A stretch of DNA of 64,000 nt, taken from NCBI GenBank assembly GCA_018268915.1, contig JAFDVQ010000017.1:1-64000 (forward strand). Direction: 5' to 3'. This DNA is from Acidobacteriota bacterium (lineage in GTDB: Bacteria; Acidobacteriota; Terriglobia; Terriglobales; Acidobacteriaceae). This document shows, piece after piece, positions 42,241-50,258 of the stretch (the first letter of the stretch is position 1; each line of letters opens with the position of its first letter). The notes beneath the pieces are model-generated. The model was given only the letters and a program-made list of their open reading frames with translations, did no database searches and was not told where the DNA came from. The position numbers and the translations under genes were made by a program.

Positions 42241-42816
42241 ATGATGGCATCTCGGAAGCACGCGCAAACTCAACCCTCTCCGCGGCCTGTCGCGATCTTG
42301 CTGATTGACGTTCTCACAACATTTGCCTATCCAGACGGGGATAAGATTCTTGAATATGCATCGAAAATACGTGATCCGCTAGTGCGACTGAAGGGGCGGA
42401 CCCGCCGAGCAGGAATCCCAGCCATCTACGTTAACGACAATTTTGGGGATTGGCGCAGCGAGAAAGAGGTCCTGATCGGTCGTTGTCTGGAGGCAAAAGG
42501 ATCGGCATTCGTCCGTCCCCTAATACCAGACAGCGAAGACTACTTCGTCCTCAAGCCATTGCACTCCGCTTTTTACATGACGCCGTTGGAGGTGCTTTTG
42601 CGCCACCTCCAGGTCGAGAGATTGATCTTGACCGGATTGACTTCGACAAGCTGTGTTACAGCCACGGCTCACGATGCGAATATGAGAGGATTCGACATCC
42701 GGATACCCCCAGACTGCTCGTGTGCGAGGACTCCCGATGAGCATAGACAGGCTCTCGCGCACCTCGAGGCAGCGGCGGGCGCAAACCTTGCACTCTCGAC
42801 CAAGCTGAAGTTTTGA
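42241..42816 (+). CDS. Isochorismatase-like cysteine hydrolase
   Basis: A 191-residue cysteine hydrolase. The catalytic triad fits: Asp23 in LLIDVLTTF, Lys105 in VLKPLHSAFY and Cys138 in TGLTSTSCVTATAHDA; the cis-peptide context before the cysteine is also typical. Members cleave amide or vinyl-ether bonds (nicotinamidase, N-carbamoylsarcosine amidase, isochorismatase); the substrate is not evident. ATGATG with GGGAG upstream leaves two possible first codons. Confidence 0.9.
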   Translation: MMASRKHAQTQPSPRPVAILLIDVLTTFAYPDGDKILEYASKIRDPLVRLKGRTRRAGIPAIYVNDNFGDWRSEKEVLIGRCLEAKGSAFVRPLIPDSEDYFVLKPLHSAFYMTPLEVLLRHLQVERLILTGLTSTSCVTATAHDANMRGFDIRIPPDCSCARTPDEHRQALAHLEAAAGANLALSTKLKF

Positions 42817-43066
42817 GCAGCGCGATCCGTCGCTTCATGTGGAAGTTCGGCGAGGCGTGCCCCGGAGAAGCCCGAAGAACCGACAAGACCCAATTAACTC
42901 TGGACACTCGACGTTAGCCCCTCATCGACGCGAGAAGTCTTCTGAGCAGGCCTTGGTTTGGGTGTCATCTCCTCCAGCGCTCCACAAGCGCTGACAACAC
43001 TCACTTCTCCAGGTCGTCCCTCTTCCGTGTCGTCGTCGTCAGCTGAGCCTCCCATATCAGCCCGGC

Positions 43067-43093
43067 TTGACAAACTGAACTGAACCGTTCAGT
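43067..43093 (+). promoter_or_regulatory. Promoter -35 and candidate TetR operator of the ABC operon
   Basis: TTGACA at 43067-43072 is a perfect -35. ACTGAA-CCG-TTCAGT at 43079-43093 is a perfect inverted repeat lying in the -35/-10 spacer, where a repressor would block polymerase. The operon's last gene encodes a TetR protein. No other feature was seen in the 338-bp gap. Confidence 0.65.
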
Positions 43094-43154
43094 ATTGTTT
43101 TTCGGAGCTTCATCTTACTGCTGCTCAACTTCAGACCCCGGAGGTCATTTCCGC

Positions 43155-43949
43155 ATGATCAGGGTTCAGAATCTTGTAAAAACCTTTGGCTCGTTCACTG
43201 CTGTCAACGATGTTTCATTCCAGGTTGAAGCTGGCGAAATCTTCGCTTTCCTCGGCCCCAACGGAGCAGGGAAGACTACCACCATCAAGATGCTTACCAC
43301 GCTGCTGCACCCGACCAGCGGCTCAATTCAACTGGACGGGCTCGATCCCCGTACTCACCAGAACCAGGTCCGCCAACGCTTCGGAATTGTCTTTCAGGAT
43401 CCAAGTCTCGATGGAGACCTTACTGCCTGGGAGAACATGGAAATCCACGGCGTTCTGTATCACGTGCCCCACAAAACGCGCCGTCAGCGCTCCGAAGAAC
43501 TCCTCAAGCTATTCGAGCTCTGGGACCGCCGCGACGATCAGGTCAAAAAGTTCTCGGGTGGAATGAAGCGCCGGCTCGAGATCGCACGCGGCTTTCTGCA
43601 TACGCCGAAAATCCTCTTTCTCGACGAACCTACGCTAGGCCTCGATCCGCAAAGCCGCAACCAGCTGTGGAGCCACGTAAAGCGCGTCAATGAAGCGGAG
43701 AAAGTCACCGTTATGCTGACGACGCACTACATGGATGAAGCCGATCGAGTAGCCCATCGCGTTGGCATCATCGATCACGGCAAACTGGTCACACAGGGGA
43801 CACCAGCCGAAATCAAAGAGCAGACCGAGACATCGTCGCTCGAAGACGCATTTCTCAAGCTGACAGGCTCGACAATTCGCGACGAAAGCGCCGGCTCAGC
43901 GGACCAGATGCGGCAATTCGCAAAGATGTGGCAACAGCAAAGGAGGTAA
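43155..43949 (+). CDS. ABC-2 type drug-export ATPase (DrrA-like)
   Basis: A 264-residue ATP-binding subunit. Walker A GPNGAGKT (34-41), Q-loop FQDPSLDGDLT, signature FSGGM (133-137), Walker B LFLDEP (154-159) and H-loop His191 are intact. The C-terminal part with GTPAEIKEQTETSSLEDAFLKLTG is of the DrrA/NodI kind. It powers the permease encoded 2 bp downstream; the stop of this gene and the Shine-Dalgarno of the permease share AGGAGGTAA. Expression is probably controlled by the TetR protein encoded third in the operon. Confidence 0.95.
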   Translation: MIRVQNLVKTFGSFTAVNDVSFQVEAGEIFAFLGPNGAGKTTTIKMLTTLLHPTSGSIQLDGLDPRTHQNQVRQRFGIVFQDPSLDGDLTAWENMEIHGVLYHVPHKTRRQRSEELLKLFELWDRRDDQVKKFSGGMKRRLEIARGFLHTPKILFLDEPTLGLDPQSRNQLWSHVKRVNEAEKVTVMLTTHYMDEADRVAHRVGIIDHGKLVTQGTPAEIKEQTETSSLEDAFLKLTGSTIRDESAGSADQMRQFAKMWQQQRR

Positions 43950-43951
43950 CG

Positions 43952-44710
43952 ATGAATGCGATATATATTCTCTGGCTGCGTGAGCTCAAGCGGTACACAC
44001 GCTCGCGCGCGCAGATCATTGCTTCCCTTGGCCAGCCCATGCTCTATCTGCTGGTGCTCGGTTTTGGCCTGAATCCCGTTTTCAAGCGGGCGGGCTACGG
44101 CAGCTACTTCCAGTTCATCGCTCCGGGAGTCATCGGGATGTCGGTTCTGTTCTCGTCGATATTCTCAGGGCTCGGGCTGCTCTGGGATCGCCAATTCGGC
44201 TTTCTGAAAGAGACATTGGTAGCTCCAGTTCCTCGCATCCAGATCATGATCGGGCGGACGCTGGGCGGGTGCACGGTTGCCGTCATCCAGGGGCTGCTAG
44301 TCCTTACCATCTGCCTGATCTCGGGATTCCGTCCAGCGAGTTGGATTGCTATTCCAGTTGCCGTGGGATTTATGGTCCTGATCGCCATGCTTTTCGCGGC
44401 GCTTGGAGTCATTTTCGGTTCGAGCCTGCAAGATATGCAGGGCTTTCAACTGATCATGAACTTCCTGGTGCTTCCCATCTACTTCCTCTCGGGAGCCATG
44501 TTTCCGCTTACGAATCAGGGCAAGATACTCGGCTTCATCACCGCGCTCGATCCGCTCTCTTATGGGATTGACGGGATGCGGTCTGTCCTGCTCAGCGCAG
44601 CCACATTTCGCCCGGCATTCGGAATTGGCATCGATCTCTCAGTACTGATCGGAGTCGGCACCATTCTTCTGATACTCGGGGCATGGCGATTCTCTAAGAT
44701 TGAAGCGTAG
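43952..44710 (+). CDS. ABC-2 type transporter permease (DrrB-like)
   Basis: A 252-residue membrane protein with six predicted helices (for example QPMLYLLVLGFGL, GVIGMSVLFSSIFSGLGLL, FMVLIAMLFAALGVIFG, LIMNFLVLPIYFLSGAMFPL). The ABC-2 signature lies in LVLPIYFLSGAMFPLTNQGKILGFITALDPLSYGIDGMR. Together with the ATPase it should form an exporter for a drug or lipid-like molecule. ATG at 43952 has AGGAGGT five bases upstream inside the previous gene. Confidence 0.94.
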   Translation: MNAIYILWLRELKRYTRSRAQIIASLGQPMLYLLVLGFGLNPVFKRAGYGSYFQFIAPGVIGMSVLFSSIFSGLGLLWDRQFGFLKETLVAPVPRIQIMIGRTLGGCTVAVIQGLLVLTICLISGFRPASWIAIPVAVGFMVLIAMLFAALGVIFGSSLQDMQGFQLIMNFLVLPIYFLSGAMFPLTNQGKILGFITALDPLSYGIDGMRSVLLSAATFRPAFGIGIDLSVLIGVGTILLILGAWRFSKIEA

Positions 44711-44720
44711 CTGCTGCGAA

Positions 44721-45368
44721 ATGAGTATGGCTCGACCACGAAGTACCCAGGCACACGAAAAGGTCCTCAATGCCGCGCTCGAGCTCTTTGCCGAGCGCGG
44801 CATTGAGACGACCAGCATGGACGCGATCGCTCAAGCATCCGGCGTCAGCAAAGCGACGATTTACAACCACTGGACAGACAAGGAAGCTCTGCTCCTTGAA
44901 GCGATGTTGATGATCCATGGGCTCGATCGCGAGCCAGAAGACGTCGACACCGGCGACATCCAGCGCGACCTCACAACGGTCCTTACTCGCAAGCCTCCGG
45001 ACAAGTGCGATGCTGTCCGCAATCGCCTCACGCCGTCTCTCATCGCCTATTCAGCCTTTCATCCCGAGTTCGGCCGCGAGTGGCGTCATCGTGTCACAGA
45101 ACCCCCGCGCCAGTGCATCAAGAGGATTCTTCGGCGCGGCATCTCGCGCGGCCAGTTCCCCGCGGATCTGGACATCGAATCGGCCGTTGCGTTGCTGCTT
45201 GGCCCAATGCTCTACGCGCACATTTTCAACAAAGAAGATCCATCGCGTAAGCCGGATCTCGGTCCGATCAGTGCGGCAAATTTCTGGCGCGCACACAGCC
45301 AGAACCGCAAGGATCGCGTAGCAGAGCAGGGAATCAAAAAGCCCACTCCGCGATCGAAAGAGCGCTAG
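44721..45368 (+). CDS. TetR/AcrR family regulator of the ABC operon
   Basis: A 215-residue repressor with N-terminal HTH (AHEKVLNAALELFAERGIETTSMDAIAQASGVSKATIYNHWTDKEALLLEAML) and an AcrR-type C-terminal domain. It follows the permease by 10 bp. The perfect repeat in the operon promoter suggests negative autoregulation relieved by the exported compound. ATG at 44721 and at 44727 are both possible. Its stop shares the bases CTAG with the stop of the convergent HAD gene. Confidence 0.9.
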   Translation: MSMARPRSTQAHEKVLNAALELFAERGIETTSMDAIAQASGVSKATIYNHWTDKEALLLEAMLMIHGLDREPEDVDTGDIQRDLTTVLTRKPPDKCDAVRNRLTPSLIAYSAFHPEFGREWRHRVTEPPRQCIKRILRRGISRGQFPADLDIESAVALLLGPMLYAHIFNKEDPSRKPDLGPISAANFWRAHSQNRKDRVAEQGIKKPTPRSKER

Positions 45369-46039
45369 GCCCCTGCGTTTCCAGTCCCATCCGTAAGCTG
45401 GATCGTAAGGAATTCTCCCTCTGATTTGATCTGCACTTCGCGGAAGTCCCGGATCATAGGCGCGTGCTGCAGTTGCTCAGGCGGGCACGTCGTAAGCAAA
45501 GCAATCACTCGCATTCCCGCGCGGAGCCCAGCATCGATTCCGGGACGGGTATCCTCGAAGACGACGCAGTCTTCAGGCTTCATGCCTAATTGCGCTGCAG
45601 CATGCAGAAAGCCTTCGGGGTCCGGCTTGCCGTTCTGGATTTCGTCAATGGGAACGATGACCGCAGGCAGCGGCAAACCGGCAGCCATCACTCGCGTCTC
45701 CGCCAGTTTTCTCCATGCAGAGGTGACAAGGGCCCAGGGGTGATTCTGCGACTGCATGATCTTCAGAATTTCGACCGCCCCGGGGACGGCGAGGATACCC
45801 TCTGTCACCGTCTCCTCAAACCGGCCGTGCTCTTCAAGATCTCGGGTATGGTCCTGTCCCGGCCGGAAATGCTCGAGCGTCGAGATAGTCGGGCGGCCGT
45901 GCGAGAACGCCAGTACCTCGGCCAGAGGCATATTATGCTGTGCAGCCCAGAGTTCCCATGCGCGCTCAACGACCACGGTCGAGTCGACGAGCGTTCCATC
46001 CATATCGAAGAGAATTGCCTTGCAGCGGATCTCGCGCAT
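45365..46039 (-). CDS. HAD-superfamily sugar-phosphatase-like hydrolase
   Basis: A 224-residue HAD hydrolase, subfamily IA. Motif I FDMDGTLVDS with Asp12/Asp14, motif II VTSAW, motif III lysine in NGKPDPEGF, motif IV VFEDTRPGIDAG. The cap after motif I and overall length are those of sugar phosphatases and beta-phosphoglucomutase relatives; lacking the specific phosphomutase residues, a phosphatase (YfbT/GPP-like) is more likely. The stop codon overlaps that of the convergent tetR by three bases. Confidence 0.9.
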   Translation of the reverse strand: MREIRCKAILFDMDGTLVDSTVVVERAWELWAAQHNMPLAEVLAFSHGRPTISTLEHFRPGQDHTRDLEEHGRFEETVTEGILAVPGAVEILKIMQSQNHPWALVTSAWRKLAETRVMAAGLPLPAVIVPIDEIQNGKPDPEGFLHAAAQLGMKPEDCVVFEDTRPGIDAGLRAGMRVIALLTTCPPEQLQHAPMIRDFREVQIKSEGEFLTIQLTDGTGNAGA

Positions 46040-46161
46040 AGTTCTATGGTCGCACTCTCATACAGAATCTCCTCAAAATGTGGACTCCGCTTTCGCACCG
46101 CTATGATCGGTAGAACGATAGAAATTGATATCAGTACGCGGCCGAAAATCGGGAGGGGGCG

Positions 46162-47184
46162 ATGCGAAATATGAAATTAATCATGAGTGCTCTGTCAGCA
46201 ATTGCAGTGGGAATCGCATGTCTGCTCTTCGTGCACCAGTCCCGGGCGGATAGACCCGCAAAAAGCGCGAAGATCAGAATCGTCACGGTGGTTAAGCGCA
46301 CTGGCATTGCCTGGTTTGAACGAATGGAGCTCGGGATCAGGAAGTTCGGCGTCGAGAACGGCATTGAAGCCACAATGACCGGCGCTGCAGACGCCGATCC
46401 CCAGAAGCAGGCGCAGATCATCCGCAAGCTCATCTCAGAAAAGCCCTCGGCGATCACAGTCGTCCCCAACTCGCCGGAGGCCCTCGAAGGGGTTCTGAAG
46501 GAAGCGCGCGAAGCTGGGATAAAAGTGGTGACCCACGAAGCCGGCAACCAGGTGAACACCGACGTTGACATCGAAGCGTTCGACAACCTTGCCTATGGCG
46601 CGCACCTGATGGACGAACTCGCATCGTGCATGGGCGCCAAGGGCGAATATGTCGCGTTTGTGGGCCACACCACGGCTCGCAGTCACATGCGCTGGGTTGG
46701 AGCCGCCTATGAACGTGCTAAGCAGAAATATCCAGAGGTCAACCGCGTGAGCCCGCCGGTTGAGAGCGGCGAGCATCTCGATACCGCCTATCAGCAAGCG
46801 AAGAAGCTGCTCGCAAAGTATCCGGAACTGAAAGGCTTCGAAGGAAGCTCGGTAATCGACATTGCCGGCATCGGCAAAGCGGTGCGCGAAGCAGGACGCC
46901 AGAACAGCACCTGCGTGATGGGGACAAGTCTGCCGTCAGTCGCTGGCGACTACCTGAGCGACGGTGCGGTCGACAAAATCTTCCTCTGGGACCCGGTGAT
47001 AGCCGGTCAGGCCCAGGACAAGCTCGCCCTGATGCTCATCAGGGGCGAGAAGATCGGGCCCGGAACAGATCTGGGTCTACCCGGATACAGAAGCCTGAAA
47101 AGAATTCCTGACACTCCGCATGCGCTCGCAGGTTCCGGCTGGATCGCGATCGATAAGGGCAACGTGGGGAATTACCAGTTCTGA
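46162..47184 (+). CDS. Periplasmic sugar-binding protein (Peripla_BP_4 / LsrB-RhaS type), orphan
   Basis: A 340-residue exported solute-binding protein: signal peptide MRNMKLIMSALSAIAVGIACLLFVHQSRA, then the two-lobed fold (RIVTVVKRTGIAWFERMELGIRKFG, ADPQKQAQIIRKLISEKPSAITVVPNSPEAL, GEYVAFVGHTTARSHMRWVGAAYERAKQKYPEV, FLWDPVIAGQAQDKLALMLIRG). The pattern is that of autoinducer-2 or rhamnose binding proteins. GGGAGGGGG precedes the ATG. No ABC permease or ATPase gene follows, so it works with a distant transporter or a sensor. Confidence 0.88.
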   Translation: MRNMKLIMSALSAIAVGIACLLFVHQSRADRPAKSAKIRIVTVVKRTGIAWFERMELGIRKFGVENGIEATMTGAADADPQKQAQIIRKLISEKPSAITVVPNSPEALEGVLKEAREAGIKVVTHEAGNQVNTDVDIEAFDNLAYGAHLMDELASCMGAKGEYVAFVGHTTARSHMRWVGAAYERAKQKYPEVNRVSPPVESGEHLDTAYQQAKKLLAKYPELKGFEGSSVIDIAGIGKAVREAGRQNSTCVMGTSLPSVAGDYLSDGAVDKIFLWDPVIAGQAQDKLALMLIRGEKIGPGTDLGLPGYRSLKRIPDTPHALAGSGWIAIDKGNVGNYQF

Positions 47185-47465
47185 CAGATCCACGAAGTCG
47201 AGTTCCCTCGTGGAAACATTTACCAATTTCACCTGCCGTCACATTGACTCAGGCAGATGATCGATGTCTCTGTAAACGACTGCATTAAGACCCCTATGCG
47301 GCCGCCTTTTGCTCGACGCGTTCAGCGATTCTGGCGAGTGATTGGCTGGCTGAGTGGATCATCGCTAATCGGAGTGCGGCAGCTTCTTGGCCTCAAAGCG
47401 ACGATGGCCGGTGACTCGACCGCAATGGCTCTACCTGCTGTTCTGAGCGCACTGCCTCCCTGTAA

Positions 47466-48209
47466 CTATTCGACCACTCGGTAGTTCAGTGCAGGGTAGG
47501 ACAGGTTTCGCTTCGGCTTTTCTGAGAGATAAAGAGCGCAGACCCTCTCGCCTACTTCCCGGCGACATTCAGACCACCCGCTGCCCTTCGTGATATTCCC
47601 ATCCTCTGTTCGAAAATCGAAGTTCACCGAGAAACCGCCTCTCTTTGCAGGAGTGCATTTCGTGATCTCGCCCACCGCAGGTAGCCCTTTTACAACCAGA
47701 CGGCGCTCTGAGTGCAAGGCGATAACCAAAAATAGGACGAGTCCTGTGCATAGGATCGGAACAACGAAAGTATCCGAATCCACAGACCACTCCCAAGCAG
47801 CCGGGTGGTTTACTGCGGGATTCGAGGGGAGATATCGAATGGGCAGGGGGTCGGAATCCCCGAGGCTGACCGCTAAATGATGCGGCACTAACTCCTCGCC
47901 CACAAAGGGCACTCCGTTGACTGCGAAAGTGTAACTAACTCTGGTTTTCATCGAGCGGCTCGATGACCATACTCGCCTGATTTCTCCGACGGTTGTCCTG
48001 CCGTCGCGGCGTAACGCCGCTCTGTGCAGCAGATGCTGTACTCGATCAACTCCGATCCAGAGGGTTAAAGCTGTCCCGAGCGCAAACATGACCACAGCTG
48101 CAGTAGCCATCCGGTTCCCGTTTTTCGATAGGCGCACTTTTCGCGGAAATGGGCCAGTGAGCTCGCGTGGTATGGACGCCATCTCAATTGAGAAGAGGTT
48201 CGGATTCAT
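47466..48209 (-). CDS. DUF3592-like membrane protein
   Basis: A 247-residue protein with one N-terminal helix (MATAAVVMFALGTALTLWIGV) and one central helix (FVVPILCTGLVLFLVIAL). The segment between, RRVWSSSRSMKTRVSYTFAVNGVPFVGEELVPH...LPIRYLPSNPAVNHPA, is a DUF3592-type extracytoplasmic beta domain, and a second copy-like stretch follows the second helix. Function unknown. The first ATG is used; an internal ATG nine codons in is possible. The 281 bp upstream of its stop, behind the sugar-binding protein gene, show nothing clear. Confidence 0.7.
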   Translation of the reverse strand: MNPNLFSIEMASIPRELTGPFPRKVRLSKNGNRMATAAVVMFALGTALTLWIGVDRVQHLLHRAALRRDGRTTVGEIRRVWSSSRSMKTRVSYTFAVNGVPFVGEELVPHHLAVSLGDSDPLPIRYLPSNPAVNHPAAWEWSVDSDTFVVPILCTGLVLFLVIALHSERRLVVKGLPAVGEITKCTPAKRGGFSVNFDFRTEDGNITKGSGWSECRREVGERVCALYLSEKPKRNLSYPALNYRVVE

Positions 48210-48788
48210 TGCACGACAAGTTTACGTCCGCGCGTTTCCGCATGCCCGCGGAAAGCCACTCACCCTTTGTCCATCGGGCGTTGAGCCGTACTCCGAGCGG
48301 GTAGTCGGCGACTGGGACACTGAGGTCAAAAAGTTGACCGCACTTTTCTGTCCAGCACTCGCTTGCCCAGCTAGGCCTCTAGGGCCCGTTGATCAAATCT
48401 GAGTGGCAGACGAAATCGACCGCTGGCTATCCAATTGGTTTGGTGGTTACAAGCCCGTCTTGGCGGCTGGCTCACGCTGGACGCGATGAACTGACCGAAA
48501 TGAGCAGCTTACATCGGTTGTTTGGGGACATTGATGGCGGGGGAGGTTGCTCATTGGCACCGCAGGCGGGTACCATCGCATACCGAATCTGCACCGCACC
48601 CGCCACTGCACTGTTTGCGACTCGTTGCGGGGAGTGGGCGGACACGCGTCTCATACCTGCACCACGGTGAATGAGCCGCTTTTCGCAGCGTTAAATAAAC
48701 ATCAGAAAAGATGCGCATTCAAATCTCGTATGAGCACCTCTTGCAACGCCGCTCACTCTGGGACCGAATACCCTAATCTCTGCGACCT
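48210..48788. other. Intergenic region without recognisable gene
   Basis: Only short frames without protein character. It may include lost sequence from the truncated GH29-like gene on the minus strand, but no remnant could be identified. Confidence 0.5.
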
Positions 48789-49978
48789 TCATTGATTCAG
48801 ATTGTGGGGCGCTGATGCGAAGAAATCTGGCATTGACCGATCGAATACACCCATTTCCCAGCCGCCACCCGGATAGGGGCCGGCAGCCCACATCACCCCA
48901 CCGCCTTCTGTGCATGTGCCAGCCTGCAGCACGGTGTATCGAAACATCGATGCCGGTGAGAACTCGATCCATCGATTGAAACTGATTTTGTCGCTGTTCC
49001 AGGCAGGTTCGGTTTTGCCTTCGGCAGCGGCCGCAAAGAAAAAGCTACCGATAACTATCGAAACCGGTTTGCCCGCCGACTCCCATCGGTCTCCATCCGC
49101 AGCGTCAAAGGAGTGGTTGTAGAACACTTCCTCATTTCCAATGTCGAACGAGTAAAGGTTGCCGTAGTCATTCTGCATCATGAGCAGTTGAGGATGACTC
49201 GCAGTGATGGTCCGGCGCAGTCTTGGATAATCCAACACCCGGTAGCTGTCCCCCTCTCCGCTGCCCTCGTCGAGGTAGAGCCCGAGAATGTCATTGCCGT
49301 AACGATCTACTAACTCGCCGTACAGTTGGTTGATGAAATCATTCCATTTGGCCCTATCCCACCTCGCAAAATCAGGATCGGACCCTTGCCCTGCACCCAG
49401 CCGGTTCTCGACTGGTCGGCAACGTTCAGGTCGTGGCCATCGCGGGGATGCGTATAGAACAACACCGATATGCCCTTCGCCTTGCAGGCGCGGATCATGT
49501 CCCTGAGCAAGTCGCGTTTTGACGCGTGGCCGGGCAGCCACTCATTCAAGACCTTGCTGGGATAGAGCGCATTCATGTCGGCGTGAAATGGCGTGAATAC
49601 CACATACTCCACCTTCATTGCCGCAAGGTCATCGGCGAAACGATTCGCGTTGAAGCGGTCGGCAAGGTCGTCAAGGCTGACGGGCTTCGAGCCATCCTTA
49701 TTGATCGTCGCCAGGTAAGCAGCGCCTCCCCAGACGTAGTGGACAAAAAATCCGTATTTCATCTGTTGGAACTCCGCCATGCCGGAAGGCTGGACCGCGT
49801 ACATCGTCGGGAGCCGAACCAGGCTCACCAGAAGGATCGCGAAGAGATGTATTTTCTTGCGCGCAGATCGAGGAGGCTTTGGGTATATCCGATGAGCCCA
49901 GCGCCGCGTTGACAAGGATAGACAGCAAAGCAACTCAGCTAGCTTCTCCTGCATGTTCCGGCGTTTTCCTTTCCACAT
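48789..49978 (-). pseudogene. Frameshifted and truncated GH29-like (alpha-L-fucosidase-like) gene
   Basis: Two overlapping minus-strand frames form one protein. The first (49310-49978) has a membrane/signal segment and GH29-like sequence: QMKYGFFVHYVWGG, FNANRFADDLAAMKVEYVVFTPFHADMNALYPSKVLNEWLPGH, RDLLRDMIRACKAKGISVLFYTHP. The second (from about 49390 to 48789) continues SDPDFARWDRAKWNDFINQLYGELVDRYGNDILGLYLDEG and ends GGGVMWAAGPYPGGGWEMGVFDRSMPDFFASAPHNLNQ. The shift lies in the GCAGGGCAAGGGTCC stretch around 49380-49395. The C-terminal domain expected after GGGWE is missing. Thus the gene is broken twice and probably inactive. It diverges from the intact GH78 gene. Confidence 0.75.
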
Positions 49979-50258
49979 TCATGGATCCGACGTCTCGTTG
50001 CTTTGCGGACGCCTACTCTAAGGGAACCGCTCCCCGATCCATTAGCAACAAAACTTCAAAACAGAAATTAAATTCTCGCCCATTTCGGTGCAAGCGCACT
50101 ATACTTCCGCGAGCAGCGCACAAACCCATTTCTTTGCCCACGGGATTTGCCTCCGGCCCGACCGGGTGCCCACGCCCCTGCCCTCGGGAACTGGGACATC
50201 CACCGCCCACGAGGCCACGTTGACCCGTTCAGTACGATTTCTGCTGCTAGGAGCCGTC

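Noticed and set aside
47257..47484. 75-codon plus-strand frame behind the sugar-binding protein
   Set aside because: No ribosome-binding site and overlaps the end of the DUF3592 gene.
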